The translations under genes and the position numbers were made by a program. From assembly GCA_018842655.1 (NCBI GenBank), contig JAGTWN010000004.1:3534001-3598000 (forward strand): a DNA stretch of 64,000 bases, given 5' to 3'. Under the pieces are notes generated by a model. It did not search any database. It was not told the DNA's origin and saw only the letters and a program-made list of their open reading frames with translations. Source of the stretch: Candidatus Pantoea haifensis (GTDB lineage Bacteria > Pseudomonadota > Gammaproteobacteria > Enterobacterales > Enterobacteriaceae). Shown here piece after piece: positions 50,195 through 61,518 of the stretch (positions are counted from its first letter, which is position 1; every line of letters starts with the position of its first letter).

Positions 50195-51334
50195 ATGAAA
50201 ATGCGTGCTTTTTCACTGAGTGCAGTGGCTGCCCTCATGTCGTTGCTGCCATTTACCAGCCAGGCAGAAATTACTCTTCTTAAGCAAGATCCACAGGCAG
50301 GCGATCCGTTGAGTCGCTTGAATTTTGCGGTTGGCGGCAGCATTCGTGCGCAGTTCAATCATCAAACGGGCGTCAATGATAAGTCATACAAGCGTAACGG
50401 CTTTGATGGGGGAACGCGTTTCCGTTTCGGTGCTGATTACTTTCTGTTCGATGATGTCAGCTGGACAAGCTATTACGAAGTCGGCGTGAACATTCCGGCC
50501 CTGTTTAGCTGGGATAATCACTACGCCGACGGTGCCAATGACACCACGCGCCGCCAGCTGTATACCGGTCTGAAAAGCAAAACCTGGGGACAGTTGACCT
50601 TTGGACAACAGAACAGCGTTTACTATGATGTCGTCGGTGCAAAAACGGATATCTGGGATTACGACATGCTGGCCCAGGCGCCAGGCAACGGCATCAATGG
50701 CGACTACGACGGATCCTATCGTTCACGTAAGCAACTGAAATACAAAAACAGCTTTGGTGCACTGGATATCTACGCCTCATATCTGTTCAACGATAACGAA
50801 TACCTGCCGGGCAATGGCCTGCGCTACAAGCGCAAAGGTGGCGGATCGCTGGGGGTTGATTATCACATTACCGACGATCTGACGTGGGGAACCGCGTGGA
50901 ACTACACCCGCGCCGCAATGCGCAATCCAAATAATGGCGACAGCAAAGATTACGATCAAAACATTGTGGGTACCGCATTAAACTGGACGCCAGGCAACTG
51001 GACGCTTTCAGCTGGCGGCGGTTGGTATCAAAACTTCCTGACCACCAGACAAACCAATGTGCACAATTACTTCGCGGATGATGCCTGGGGAATTGAATAC
51101 TACGCAGGCTATAAAATCCCGGTTAAACAGTATGGGCTAAAAGCGGTGCAGCCTTACTTTATGGGTGACCGACTGGAATATACTAAAGGGCGTCAGTATC
51201 AGCGCATCGATAACGGTGTAGGCGTCACTTTGTTCCTCGATTACGGTTTCCGCGTCGATTACGAGCATGTGTTCACCTCAAGCAGCGACAATCTGGGCGA
51301 TATGAATCTGGTGCGTCTGCGCTACGACTTCTGA
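50195..51334 (+). CDS. Outer-membrane porin
   Basis: A 379-residue protein with a Sec signal peptide (MKMRAFSLSAVAALMSLLPFTSQA-E), alternating hydrophobic strands, many aromatic residues and a terminal Phe (LVRLRYDF), the signature of beta-barrel proteins inserted by BamA. Typical porin stretches are YTGLKSKTWGQLTFGQQNSVYYDVVGAKTD (loop 3 / eyelet region) and VNIPALFSWDN. It belongs to the general Gram-negative porin superfamily but is not clearly OmpC/OmpF. The substrate is unknown, and the upstream dyads hint at specific induction. Ends at a terminator (51350). Confidence 0.8.
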   Translation: MKMRAFSLSAVAALMSLLPFTSQAEITLLKQDPQAGDPLSRLNFAVGGSIRAQFNHQTGVNDKSYKRNGFDGGTRFRFGADYFLFDDVSWTSYYEVGVNIPALFSWDNHYADGANDTTRRQLYTGLKSKTWGQLTFGQQNSVYYDVVGAKTDIWDYDMLAQAPGNGINGDYDGSYRSRKQLKYKNSFGALDIYASYLFNDNEYLPGNGLRYKRKGGGSLGVDYHITDDLTWGTAWNYTRAAMRNPNNGDSKDYDQNIVGTALNWTPGNWTLSAGGGWYQNFLTTRQTNVHNYFADDAWGIEYYAGYKIPVKQYGLKAVQPYFMGDRLEYTKGRQYQRIDNGVGVTLFLDYGFRVDYEHVFTSSSDNLGDMNLVRLRYDF

Positions 51335-51349
51335 TTTGCTTAACAGTAG

Positions 51350-51373
51350 CGGCTCCGCAGGGAGCCGTTTTTT
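51350..51373 (+). terminator. Porin gene terminator
   Basis: CGGCTCC-GCAG-GGAGCCG followed by T6. Nearly the same stem as the carB terminator. Confidence 0.9.
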
Positions 51374-51374
51374 A

Positions 51375-51752
51375 TTACTGAGGAGGCGCGGGGAAGTGTA
51401 ACGGATCAGCGCCGAAGCGGTTGGGACCCTGGCTACCTTTGAAGCAGAAACAGATGAGCAACAACAGCGAGCCGATAAGCGGTAGCAGCACCAGTAGCAA
51501 CCACCAACCCGAACGGTCTAAATCATGCAGCCGTCGCACTGACACCGTGATAGTGGGAACTAAAACCGTCAGCGAATAGATAAAGGAGAGCAAACCTTCA
51601 TCCCGAAAAATATTAAGTCCCAGTAACGCATCAACGAGCCCCAACATCACTGAAATCAGCACGTTGATTAAAACGAATATCCAGAAAGTCTTACGGCGGC
51701 AGCGGCCTTTTATAACCGCATACTGCTTCAAAACAGAAAGATAATCATTCAC
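51375..51752 (-). CDS. DUF805 inner-membrane protein
   Basis: A 125-residue protein with four predicted membrane segments (TFWIFVLINVLISVMLGLVDAL, LLSFIYSLTVLVPTITVSV, WWLLLVLLPLIGSLLLLICFCF and a preceding amphipathic part). The DUF805 motif RRLHDLDRSGWW is before the last segment. C-terminal PNRFGADP is also typical. The function of the family is unknown. It converges on the porin gene, just after its terminator. Confidence 0.88.
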   Translation of the reverse strand: MNDYLSVLKQYAVIKGRCRRKTFWIFVLINVLISVMLGLVDALLGLNIFRDEGLLSFIYSLTVLVPTITVSVRRLHDLDRSGWWLLLVLLPLIGSLLLLICFCFKGSQGPNRFGADPLHFPAPPQ

Positions 51753-52024
51753 CCAGACGCCCTTAGTCGTGTGAAAAGAGCGCCTATAATATTAGGCTTT
51801 GCTTTAGTCGTCACGGCAGAGAGGAAGAGACCTCTCCTTGTGCCAGCTATCTGCTTTTAACTGGCGGCTTGATTCAGCAGACGGGAAAAATACGGTTTAA
51901 AACTCTGTCCAGTAACAAAAATACGGTGGCAAAAAAGCTTTACGCAAATACACCTTTCTCACTATCGACGAAAGTTTCGCCTTTACGTATGATGGCGCCA
52001 ATTTTTTCCAGTGAGTCTTTTAAC

Positions 52025-52507
52025 ATGATTAGTCTTATCGCGGCATTAGCAGCGGATCGCATTATCGGTATGGAGAACGCCATGCCGTGGGACCTGCCTG
52101 CAGATTTGGCGTGGTTTAAGCGCAACACACTGAAAAAGCCAGTGATTATGGGGCGACTGACGTTTGAATCAATTGGTCGGCCGTTGCCGGGGCGCCTGAA
52201 TATTGTTGTAAGCAGCAAGCCTGGTAACGCAGAAGGCGTCACCTGGGTAACATCGCTGGATGAAGCGGTGCAGGCAGCAGGCGATGCCGAAGAGATTATG
52301 GTAATCGGCGGTGGGCGGATCTATGAGCAGATGTTGGATCGTGCCGATCGTCTGTATCTGACCCATATTGACGCTGAAGTTGAAGGTGATACGCAGTTCC
52401 CGGATTACGAGCCGGATGAGTGGCAATCTACCTTTAGCGAATTCCACGATGCAGATGAGCAGAATTCCCACAGCTACTGCTTTGAGATCCTTGACCGTCG
52501 CCGTTAA
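52025..52507 (+). CDS. folA: Dihydrofolate reductase
   Basis: Type I DHFR of 160 residues (E. coli 159), reducing dihydrofolate with NADPH; target of trimethoprim. Key residues seen: Trp22, Asp27 and Leu28 in [13 protein letters not shown]; Arg/Thr cofactor segment [28 protein letters not shown]. The open frame reaches back to 51869, but the family N-terminus [16 protein letters not shown] fixes ATG 52025. The upstream extension is not conserved. Confidence 0.96.
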   Translation: MISLIAALAADRIIGMENAMPWDLPADLAWFKRNTLKKPVIMGRLTFESIGRPLPGRLNIVVSSKPGNAEGVTWVTSLDEAVQAAGDAEEIMVIGGGRIYEQMLDRADRLYLTHIDAEVEGDTQFPDYEPDEWQSTFSEFHDADEQNSHSYCFEILDRRR

Positions 52508-52525
52508 GTTTTTTGTCCTGCCTGT

Positions 52526-52543
52526 TTGTAACAAAGCCGTCAT
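52526..52543 (+). promoter_or_regulatory. PHO-box-like site before phoX
   Basis: TTGTAACAAAGCCGTCAT matches the E. coli PHO box CTGTCATAAATCTGTCAT at 13 of 18 positions with the correct 11-base repeat. A possible -10, TAGCAT (52554), follows at the usual 10-base distance. Confidence 0.5.
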
Positions 52544-52599
52544 ATTGCTTCTTTAGCATTGCTTCTTCTCTGGGATAAATACAAAGGAAGCAATGCATT

Positions 52600-54482
52600 A
52601 TGAAAAGCAAATTAGAAGATTTAAGCGCCGACCGTCTGCGCGATCCTGTTCGTCGTAAATTGCTTGCCGGTTCAGGTGCCGTTGGCCTGGCGGGTTTTCT
52701 TAGCGGCGGTTTGAGCTTTTCTGGCAGCGTCATGGCGAAAGGCGAGCTGGGCGGCAGTCCGCTGTTAGGTTTTAAAGGGATTGCTGCTTCAACAGCCGAT
52801 GAGATTGTTGTGGCGGCGGGTTATCGTGCTGATGTGCTAATTTCATGGGGCGATCCGCTGGTCAATGGAGCCGCTGCATTTGATCCTCAGGGTAATAACA
52901 GCGCCGCAGATCAGGAAAAGCAGTTCGGTGATAACAACGACGGCATGAGCTTTTTCGCGATTGATGAAAATCGTGGCGTGATGGCTATCAACAACGAATA
53001 TGTCAACGAGCAGTATCTTTTTGCCCACGGTGGCAGCAAAGCCACCAGCCTGGAAGATGTCAAAAAATCCCAGGCGGCGCACGGTGTTTCAATTGTAGAA
53101 GTGAAGCGGGGCGACGATAACCGTTGGCAGGTTGTGCGTCCGTCAGGCTATAACCGACGCATTACCGCGACAACTGAAATGCGTTTCTCCGGCCCGGCAG
53201 CGGGCGATAAAGCCTTACAGACCAGCGCCGATCCCAGTGGCATGAAGGTATTTGGTACGTTTGGTAACTGTGCTAACGGGAAAACCCCTGGGGCACCTAT
53301 CTCACCTGCGAAGAAAACTACGACACCTATTTCGGTACTAAACAGGCAGATTTCACGCCTGACGCACAGCAGAAACGCTATACGCTTAATGCCGCCGAAC
53401 CCGAACGTAACTGGTCTGACTTCGACGATCGCTTTGATGTGGCTAAAAATCCCAATGAATTTAATCGTCACGGCTGGATCGTTGAAATCGATCCGATGGA
53501 CCCGAACGCTGTACCGGTAAAACGCACTGCACTGGGACGGTTTAAACATGAAAATGCAGCCGTCACGGTCGCTAAAACCGGGCAGTTAGTGGTTTACATG
53601 GGAGACGATGAGCGCGGTGAATATATCTATAAATATGTTTCTGCCGGTAAGGTGACGCCCAATGATGCGCAGGCGAATGGTGATTTGCTCGACAAGGGCA
53701 CGCTCTATGTAGCCACCTTTAGCGGCGATGAAAATGGCACGCCATTAAAGGGAACAGGACGCTGGCTGGCACTACAGTGGGGAGAAAATGGACTCACTGC
53801 AGAGAAAGGCTTCCACAGCCAGGCGGATGTCGTGATTAACGCGCGCGCAGCTGCCGATGTGGTAAATGCCACGCGAATGGATCGCCCAGAGTGGATCGCC
53901 GTTAACCCGCATGATGGCCGCGCCTACTGCACCTTAACTAACAACAGCAAGCGTGGCGATGAAGGAATGCCAGTTAATGCTGCGAACCCGCGACCCAAAA
54001 ATATCTACGGCCAGATTATTCGCTGGGATGAAAAGGGCGACGCGACGTCACTCACTTTCGACTGGGATATTTTTGTCTTGTGCGGTAATCCGATTGCTCA
54101 CCCGGAGGGCATTTACCGAGGCACGCCGAACATCACCGCCGAAAACACCTTTAACAGCCCGGATGGGCTGGGATTTGATGCGCAGGGACGACTCTGGATC
54201 CTGACGGACGGGAAATACAGCAATGAGGAAGATTATCAGGGACAGGGTAATAATCAGATGCTGGTGGGCGATCCAAACACAGGCGAAATTCGTCGGTTCA
54301 TGGTGGGGCCAAAATCATGCGAGCTGACTGGCATTGCCTTCACGCCAGACTACAAAACGCTGTTTGTAAATGTGCAGCATCCGGGAGAAGAGGGCGACTC
54401 ACATTTCCCGCATAACAGCCCGCGCCCACGTTCATCGGTAATTATGGTGACCCGTGAAGATGGTGGCGTTGTCGGCGCCTGA
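52600..54482 (+). CDS. phoX: PhoX-type alkaline phosphatase, DUF839 (frameshift)
   Basis: A protein of 627 residues after repair. Residues 15-50 form a Tat signal (DPVRRKLLAGSGAVGLAGFLSGG). The DUF839 domain carries [22 protein letters not shown], the cysteine and glutamate that ligand iron and calcium in PhoX, and later HENAAV, YTYKYVS-like and TGIAFTPDYKTLFVNVQHPGEE, a family-typical end. One base is missing in the CCCCTGGGG at 53285-53293. Such enzymes release phosphate from monoesters in the periplasm under starvation. The symbol rests on family membership. Confidence 0.87.
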
Positions 54483-54519
54483 TAAATGTATAAGCTGGTC
54501 GCAAAGACCAGCATTAACA

Positions 54520-55382
54520 TTACGAAGCGGGAGGCGTCAGGCTCTCGCTGCTTTCCAGTGCATGTTCGCGGTTTGATGCCTGCACGTAATAGCGTTGCTC
54601 TTCCCAGTGCAGCAGGGTCAGCGTACCGCCCCAGCAGCAGCCGGTATCCAGACCAATAATCCCTTCTGGCGTACCTTTGCCTTCCAGCGAGGCCCAGTGA
54701 CCAAACACAATGGTGTAATCGCGTGCAACCGGCCCTTCAATGTTGAACCACGGTTTTAACGGCGGCGGTGCGGAATCTGGCGTATCTTTGCAGATCATAT
54801 CCAGCTGACCATTCGGAAAACAGAAGCGCATGCGGGTCAGGGCATTAGTGCTAAAACGCAGCCGCGACAGACCGCTTAATGCTTCATTCCAGTTATTGGG
54901 CATATCGCCGTACATGGCATCGAGAAACAGCGGATAGCTATCGCTGGAGAGCACGGCTTCCACTTCACGGGCGCATTTTTTTGCAGTCTCGATATCCCAC
55001 TGGGGCGTGATACCGGCATGGCCCATCACCAGTTTTTCTCTTCATCAACCTGTAGCAGCGGTTGGCGACGCAGCCAGTTGATTAACTCGTCGGCATCGTC
55101 AGCTTCCAGCAGCGGTGTCAGGCGATCTTTGGGTTTATTGCGGCTAATGCCTGCGTAAACGGCCAGAAGATGGAGATCGTGGTTGCCAAGTACCAGTCGT
55201 ACACAATCGCCCAGCGATTTGACGTAACGCAACACGTCCAGAGAGCCGGGGCCGCGCGCCACCAGGTCTCCGGTTAACCACAGCGTATCTTGCCCTGGGT
55301 TAAAACTGACCTGCTTCAGCAGCGCACGTAATTCGTTATAACAACCGTGAACATCGCCAATCAGGTATGTGCTCATAGACAT
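54520..55382 (-). CDS. apaH: Bis(5'-nucleosyl)-tetraphosphatase ApaH, symmetrical (frameshift)
   Basis: Calcineurin-like metallophosphatase that splits Ap4A into two ADP and removes Np4 caps from RNA. Metal motifs: GDVHGC (residues 8-13), [14 protein letters not shown] in [12 protein letters not shown], and AHAGI. One A is missing (T5 at 55033-55037), between QVDEEK and [12 protein letters not shown]. The corrected protein is 285-287 residues (E. coli 282). Start 55382 or the second ATG at 55376. Last gene of the lptD-surA-pdxA-rsmA-apaGH cluster. Confidence 0.95.
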
Positions 55383-55400
55383 TTATCCGAAATAAAATCG

Positions 55401-55423
55401 TTCGTCCGGCATAGCCGGACGAA
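55401..55423. repeat. Perfect hairpin between apaG and apaH
   Basis: TTCGTCCGGC-ATA-GCCGGACGAA in the 52-base apaG-apaH gap. No real T-run on the minus strand, so it is more likely a processing or stability element than a full stop. Confidence 0.6.
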
Positions 55424-55434
55424 AGGAAAGCAAA

Positions 55435-55812
55435 TCAGTGAATGTGAGTTTGTATCGCGAGGCGGAAAACCGGGATCTCAACGTGAAATTCATCGCCTTG
55501 TTCGTCGATCATCACGTAATGCCCTTGCATGGTGCCCATCGGTGTTTCCAGAATGGCACCGCTGGTGTACTGAAATTCACTACCTGGCGCAATGTGTGGT
55601 TGTTCGCCCACCACACCTTCACCCTGAACTTCAGTTTCCCGGCCATTACCGTTGGTGATAAGCCAGTAACGGCCCACTAATTGCACGGATGTGCGGCCCA
55701 TGTTGCGCACCGTAACGGTATAAGCGAAGACGTAGCGTTCATCCTCTGGTGAGGATTGCGATTCAACGTACAGGCTTTGAACATGGACATATACGCGGGC
55801 CGATTCACTCAT
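55435..55812 (-). CDS. apaG: ApaG domain protein
   Basis: Fibronectin-III-like beta-sandwich protein of 125 residues. Sequence blocks [46 protein letters not shown] and [14 protein letters not shown] are nearly those of E. coli ApaG (formerly CorD). The function is not firmly known. Lies 3 bases after rsmA. Confidence 0.95.
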   Translation of the reverse strand: MSESARVYVHVQSLYVESQSSPEDERYVFAYTVTVRNMGRTSVQLVGRYWLITNGNGRETEVQGEGVVGEQPHIAPGSEFQYTSGAILETPMGTMQGHYVMIDEQGDEFHVEIPVFRLAIQTHIH

Positions 55813-55815
55813 GAC

Positions 55816-56637
55816 TCACTCCTGCGCTTCACCCTGATGGTTAGCCAGCCAGTTGGCTAACTGACAATACTGCGCAACCGAAATATTTTCGGCACGCAAT
55901 GTAGGATCAATGGATAACTCTTCCAGCGCACCCGCCGCAACCATATGGCTAAGGCTGTTACGCAACGTTTTGCGACGCTGACCAAATGCTTCGGTAGTGA
56001 TACGGCTCAGTAAACGCACATCACTTACCGGATACGGTGGCTCGTTAAACGGTACCAGGCGCACGACAGCTGAATCGACTTTAGGTGGTGGTGTAAACGA
56101 GTGTGGCGGCACTTCCAGCACCGGGATCACCTTACAATAATATTGCGCCATTACGCTCAGGCGACCGTACGCTTTGCTGCCTGGACCAGCAACCAGACGG
56201 TTCACCACTTCCTTCTGCAACATGAAGTGCATATCTTTAATCGAACCAGTATAGCTGAAAAGATGGAACATCAGCGGGGTCGAAATATTGTAGGGCAGAT
56301 TGCCAAACACGCGCAGCGGCTGGCCTTTTTCCTGCGCCAGCGCAGCGAAATCAAACGTCATCGCATCTTGCTGGAAAATAGTCAGCTTAGGCCCTAAAAA
56401 CGGATGGGTCTGCAGACGCGCAGCCAGATCGCGATCCAACTCCACGACCGTTAAGCTATCGAGGCGTTCGCCTACCGGCTCCGTTAACGCGCCGAGACCG
56501 GGGCCAATCTCCACCAGCGCCTGATCGCGCTGTGGGTGAATGGCAGAGACAATGCTGTCGATAATATATTGATCGTTCAGGAAGTTTTGCCCGAAACGTT
56601 TACGGGCATAGTGCCCCTGATGGACGCGATTATTCAT
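55816..56637 (-). CDS. rsmA: 16S rRNA dimethyladenosine transferase RsmA (KsgA)
   Basis: Dimethylates two adjacent adenosines near the 3' end of 16S rRNA with AdoMet; loss gives kasugamycin resistance. 273 residues; N-terminus [12 protein letters not shown], AdoMet loop [13 protein letters not shown], catalytic NLPYNIST. Start overlaps the end of pdxA by 8 bases. Confidence 0.96.
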   Translation of the reverse strand: MNNRVHQGHYARKRFGQNFLNDQYIIDSIVSAIHPQRDQALVEIGPGLGALTEPVGERLDSLTVVELDRDLAARLQTHPFLGPKLTIFQQDAMTFDFAALAQEKGQPLRVFGNLPYNISTPLMFHLFSYTGSIKDMHFMLQKEVVNRLVAGPGSKAYGRLSVMAQYYCKVIPVLEVPPHSFTPPPKVDSAVVRLVPFNEPPYPVSDVRLLSRITTEAFGQRRKTLRNSLSHMVAAGALEELSIDPTLRAENISVAQYCQLANWLANHQGEAQE

Positions 56638-57619
56638 TACTGCTCTTGATCATAGTGATGGCGAGGTTAAGCGCCGTGATAAAGCTGCCCGGCTCAGCCT
56701 GTCCCAGCCCGGCTAATTCTAGCGCGGTGCCGTGATCGACCGAAGTCCGGATAAAGGGCAGGCCAAGGGTGATATTCACCGCGCGCCCAAAGCCCTGAAA
56801 TTTTAGCACCGGTAAGCCCTGATCGTGATACATCGCCAGCACGGCATCGGCGTGTTGCAGATATTTCGGCTGGAACAGGGTATCCGCAGGCAGCGGGCCG
56901 GTAAGCTGTATGCCTTGCTGGCGCAGTTCGTTAAGCGCGGGAATCAGAGTATCGATCTCTTCACGTCCCATATGCCCCCTTCACCCGCGTGTGGATTCAG
57001 CCCACAAACGTAGATATGCGGTTGAGGAATAGCGAACTTATGTTGCAGGTCGTGATGCAGAATAGTGATCACTTCGTGCAGGCTGTCACGGGTAATCGCG
57101 GCAGAGACATCTTTCAGCGGCAAATGCGTGGTTGCCAGGGCAACACGCAACTCTTCCGTTGCCAGCATCATCACAACCCGATGACCACCGGCCCGGTCAG
57201 CAAAGAATTCAGTATGGCCGGTAAAGGGATGCCAGCATCATTAATCACGCCTTTGTGCACCGGCCCGGTTATCAGCGCAGCAAATTCACCGCTCAGACAG
57301 CCGTCACAGGCACGTGCCAGCGTCGCCAAAACATAATTGCTGTTCGCCACGCATAATTCGCCAGGCTTAACCGGCTGCGGCGTTTCAATCGGCAACACCG
57401 TTAGAGTACCGGCCTGCTGTGGTTGCGCAGCAACGCCAGGCTGATAATCACGCAGCGTCAGCGGCAGCCCAAGTTGAGCGGCGCGCTGGCGGAGCAATTC
57501 AGGGAAGCGCAGACCACCAGTTCAACTGGCCAGTTTCGCTGGGCCAGTTGAACGGTGAGATCGGGACCAATCCCGGCAGGCTCGCCGGGTGTGATCACTA
57601 CTCGGAAATTACTGAGCAT
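56630..57619 (-). CDS. pdxA: 4-hydroxythreonine-4-phosphate dehydrogenase (three frameshifts)
   Basis: Vitamin B6 pathway enzyme, 330 residues after repair (E. coli 329). It starts at ATG 57619 ([15 protein letters not shown]), 10 bases inside the surA end. Breaks: GGG at 57502-57504, AAA at 57223-57225 and C5 at 56975-56979, one base missing each. Repaired sequence has [33 protein letters not shown] and [16 protein letters not shown] with the metal-binding histidines, and [16 protein letters not shown]. No other gene here has so many breaks per length, but their nature is the same as elsewhere. Confidence 0.94.
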
Positions 57620-58903
57620 TGTTGTCCAGAATTTTCACGTAAGCGCCGGCACGCTGTTCCTGCATCCAGGTTTGTGCCTCTTCAGCGAACTTACGGTTAA
57701 ACAGCAGGCGATAGGCTCGCTCTTTCTGAGCGGCATCGGTTTTATCGACCTGACGCGTATCGAGCAGTTGAATCAAATGCCAGCCAAAGGAGGAGTGAAC
57801 CGGTTGGCTGGTCTGGCCTTTTGCAGGCGCAGCAGCGCATCACGAAAGGCAGGATCGTAGGTTTCCGGGGTATTCCAGCCGAGATCGCCGCCCTGATTCG
57901 CTGAACCGGGATCGTCAGAGAACTGTTTCGCAGCCGCCGCAAAGGTCGTTTTACCACTGCTGATATCTGCGGCAATTTGCTGCAGTTTGGCCCGCGCCTG
58001 CTCATCGGTCAGCACCGGTGATGGCTTCAACAAAATATGACGCGCATGCACTTCCGTCACAGAAATGTTTTTGCTCTCACCGCGCAGATCATTTACGCGC
58101 AAAATGTGGAAGCCAACGCCGGAGCGGACAGGACCAACAATATCGCCTTTCTTCGCCGTCGCTAACGCCTGGGCAAACAGCGTTGGCAGCTCTTCGATTT
58201 TGCCCCAACCCATATTGCCGCCTTTCAGCGCCTGGGGATCAGCAGAGTAAGTCACCGCGAGCTTGCCGAAGTCAGCACCGTTTTTCAGTTCGCCGACTAA
58301 CTGCTTCGCCAGTGCTTCCTGATCGTCAACCTGTTGCTGTGTCGGGTTTTCCGGCAGCGGCAGCAGAATGTGGCTAATGTTCAGCTCGGTGCCCTGGGTA
58401 TTCTGCGAAGCGATCTGCGTTGATAAGGTATCCACTTCCTGCGGCAGAATAGTGACGCGACGGCGCACTTCGTTGTTACGCACTTCGGTAATCAGCATCT
58501 CTTTGCGAATCTGCGCACGGTATGTGTTGTAGTTCATGCCGTCGTAAGCCAGACGGCTACGCAGCTGATCGGTGCTCATGCGATTCTGTGCAGCGATGTT
58601 CTGAATGGCCTGGTCCAGTTGCTGATCGGTAATTTGTAGACCGGCTTTTTCGCCCATTTGCAGAATGATGTTGTCCATGATCTGACGTTCCAGAATCTGA
58701 TGGCGCAACGTTTTGTCATCTGGCAATTGCTGACCTGCCTGCTGTGCCTGAGACTTGACCGTGCTCATCATACTGTCCACGTCACTCTCAAGAACCACAC
58801 CGTTATTGACCACGGCTGCAACTTTATCAACCACTTGTGGTGCTGCGAACGCGGTGTTGGCGCTTAACGCCACACCAAGAATCAGCATTCTCCAGTTCTT
58901 CAT
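57609..58903 (-). CDS. surA: Periplasmic chaperone SurA (frameshift near 3' end)
   Basis: Peptidyl-prolyl isomerase and chaperone that escorts outer-membrane proteins such as LptD to the Bam complex. Signal peptide [21 protein letters not shown]-terminal chaperone region to about 175, then two parvulin domains ([18 protein letters not shown] and [19 protein letters not shown]). One base is missing at 57817-57822, after which the end is [15 protein letters not shown]...[10 protein letters not shown]. The corrected length is 431 residues (E. coli 428). It lies 54 bases after lptD, its principal client. Confidence 0.96.
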
Positions 58904-58957
58904 ACTTTATCCATAGTTGTTTCCGCACTGCGGGATTGCCTGTCAAACATCACAACA

Positions 58958-61336
58958 TCAGAAAGCACGCTGGTAAGGGATGATGCCCTGACGCAGCATT
59001 TGATTGGTGCCTAAGCCATAATTAGAACTCAGACCACGCAGCTCAATGTTGAATGAGATTTGGTTATCGTACTTGCTGTCTTCGTTTTCCCAGCCGTTAA
59101 TTTTGCGTTCGTAACCCAGGCGAATGGCGTAACAGCATGAGCTGTATTGCAGGCCAACCAGCTGCGATGCAGGTCTGGTGTTGCGCGTATCATAATAATA
59201 AGCGCCTACCACAGACCAGGCATCAGCAATCGGCCAACTGGCGGTCGCACCGACCTGAGAGATACCATTTTTGTAGATTGGGTTATCTACTAAACCGGCA
59301 TTATTCAGCGCGGTAGCCACATATTCCGGGCTGCTGTAGCGATAGCTCAGCTGCACCATACGATCGGCATCGCGGCGATACTCCAGTACGGCATTCCCCT
59401 GAGCGACGTTATCCAGCTTGGTGTCATATTGCACACCACCTCGAACACCCCAACGATCGCTTACTTTCCAGTAAGTATCACCTGCCCAGATCAAGCTGCC
59501 GGTGTCATCTTTATCGTTGGTCTGGTTAACACCTGTGCGCGAAGGGGTAAACGAGTAGATTTGACCTACAGAAACGTTAAAACGTTCAACCAAATCGTTA
59601 TCATAAATACGTGTGGTCACACCGGTTGCGACTTCATTAGAGGATGCAATGCGATCCAGTCCGCTGTAAGTGCGATCGCGGAACAAACCCGTGTAATCAG
59701 TTTGCAGCAGCGTAGAGTCGTAAGGATAGATATCGCTTTGGTTGCGATAAGGAATGTAAAGGTACTGAACGCGCGGTTCCAGCGTTTGGGTATAGCCTTC
59801 ATTCCAGTCCATATCACGGTCAAACACCATGCGACCATCGACTTTGAACTGGGGCAGAGTGCGGTTAACAGAGCTTTTCAGGGCACCACTGACACTGCCA
59901 TCACGTCCTGCAATGTTGTTATTGTAATAATCAACGTTGTCTTGTTCGTAATGTGTCGCCAGGAATTTTGCTTCAGTGTCCAGGCTTGCCCAGCCGTTTG
60001 ACAATGGCAGGTTCAGTGTCGGCTCAACATGCAAACGTGTAGCTTCTGGATAACGATCGCTGACGTTAGTGAATTTCACTGCCTGCGCATAAATGCGGCC
60101 ATCAAAAGGACCAATATCATTTTGATAGAAGTTAACATCTAACTGCGGCTGGGCCCGATAGACGTTGCTGCTACTGGTATTTCCAAATACCTGGAAATCT
60201 TTACTCGACAGCGTGGCGTCCCAGTTGGTTTCAAAGTAGCCCACGCTGAATTTCTGCGTAGCATAACCGTCGGTTGAGCTGTAGTACTGCGAGTCGAGAT
60301 CGTTGAAGTAGTATGCATCGCTGACTTTGGTGTAGTCAGCATTGAAGCGCCAGTGCTGATCGTAAACGCCTGCATGACGCCAGTAAAATAACCAGCGATC
60401 GGAACTGTCATCTTGCGCAATGCCCCGTACCGCTTTGTCTTTGTCGTACTGATCATCTGAGGCCAGATAATCAAACTCAACCAGGCCAGCACCCACTTCG
60501 GTCAGATAGCGGAATTCATTTTGCCACTGCATGCCGCGCTTACTCATATAGTGCGGCGTGATTGTGGCATCGGCTTGTGGTGCGATATTCCAGTAATAGG
60601 GCAGCACAAATTCGAAACCGTTGCTGCTGCCATATTTTGCATTCGGGATCAAAAAGCCTGAGCGGCGACGATCGCCAATAGGCAATTGCAAATAAGGGCT
60701 GTAGAAAATGGGCACTGAGCCTAATTTGAAGCGAGCATTCCAGATCTCAGCAACCTCTTCTTCGCGATCCTGAATCACTTCGGAACCCACTACGCTCCAG
60801 CTGTTCTGGCCCGGCAAACAAGAGGTAAAACTGCCATTTTCCAGAATGGTATAGCGGTTATTACCGCGCAGCTTCATTTGATCTGCCGTTCCGCGTCCCT
60901 GACGTCCGACCATTTGATAGTCGCCGTTCCAGACATTGGTATCTTTGCTGTTCAGATTTGACCAGGCTTTCGGACCTTTCAGGATGACCTGATTGTCGTC
61001 GTAGTGCACATTACCGAGGGCGTCTACGGTACGAACCGGCGTCGTTTGCCCTTCCTGCTGGCGCTGATGAAGTTGAACTTCATCGGACTGCAGTCGGCTG
61101 TTGCCCTGCTCAATGTTCACATTGCCGGTAAATACCGCGTCATCAGGATAATTACCCCTGGCAGAATCCGAGTTAATGGTAACGGGCAGCTCATTGGTGG
61201 TGCCACTCACCAGCGGACGGTTATAGCTCGGCACGCCTAACATACACTGCGACATCAAATCGTCGGCGAGGGCATGCTGACTGGTAACGGCGGCACCGAT
61301 CAGGGTGGCCAGCAGGGTAGGTATACGTTTTTTCAT
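58958..61336 (-). CDS. lptD: LPS-assembly outer-membrane protein LptD
   Basis: Barrel that inserts lipopolysaccharide into the outer leaflet with LptE. Signal peptide [24 protein letters not shown] (start 61336; 12 more in-frame codons upstream to 61372 are unlikely). N-terminal jellyroll (OstA/LptA-like) at about 45-190, then the 26-strand barrel. The four disulfide cysteines of the family are there: SQCML, TSCLPG, and the neighbouring pair in YSSCCYAI. Ends in RAF, with the aromatic residue of barrels. 792 residues, no frame break. Confidence 0.96.
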   Translation of the reverse strand: MKKRIPTLLATLIGAAVTSQHALADDLMSQCMLGVPSYNRPLVSGTTNELPVTINSDSARGNYPDDAVFTGNVNIEQGNSRLQSDEVQLHQRQQEGQTTPVRTVDALGNVHYDDNQVILKGPKAWSNLNSKDTNVWNGDYQMVGRQGRGTADQMKLRGNNRYTILENGSFTSCLPGQNSWSVVGSEVIQDREEEVAEIWNARFKLGSVPIFYSPYLQLPIGDRRRSGFLIPNAKYGSSNGFEFVLPYYWNIAPQADATITPHYMSKRGMQWQNEFRYLTEVGAGLVEFDYLASDDQYDKDKAVRGIAQDDSSDRWLFYWRHAGVYDQHWRFNADYTKVSDAYYFNDLDSQYYSSTDGYATQKFSVGYFETNWDATLSSKDFQVFGNTSSSNVYRAQPQLDVNFYQNDIGPFDGRIYAQAVKFTNVSDRYPEATRLHVEPTLNLPLSNGWASLDTEAKFLATHYEQDNVDYYNNNIAGRDGSVSGALKSSVNRTLPQFKVDGRMVFDRDMDWNEGYTQTLEPRVQYLYIPYRNQSDIYPYDSTLLQTDYTGLFRDRTYSGLDRIASSNEVATGVTTRIYDNDLVERFNVSVGQIYSFTPSRTGVNQTNDKDDTGSLIWAGDTYWKVSDRWGVRGGVQYDTKLDNVAQGNAVLEYRRDADRMVQLSYRYSSPEYVATALNNAGLVDNPIYKNGISQVGATASWPIADAWSVVGAYYYDTRNTRPASQLVGLQYSSCCYAIRLGYERKINGWENEDSKYDNQISFNIELRGLSSNYGLGTNQMLRQGIIPYQRAF

Positions 61337-61518
61337 ACGCGGTATCGAGAATTCCATGAAAACTGGCATCATGCCGACAATCGGGTCAGAGACTAACTTA
61401 CTGCCCGGCGTTGCGCCAGTGTTAATCCTTGTCTGTCCGCGTTGCCGTTAGGCGCTGAGATAAATGACAGGTATGATAATGCAATTTTCAGCCGCAAGCA
61501 TGGCGAATTGAGGAGTTT

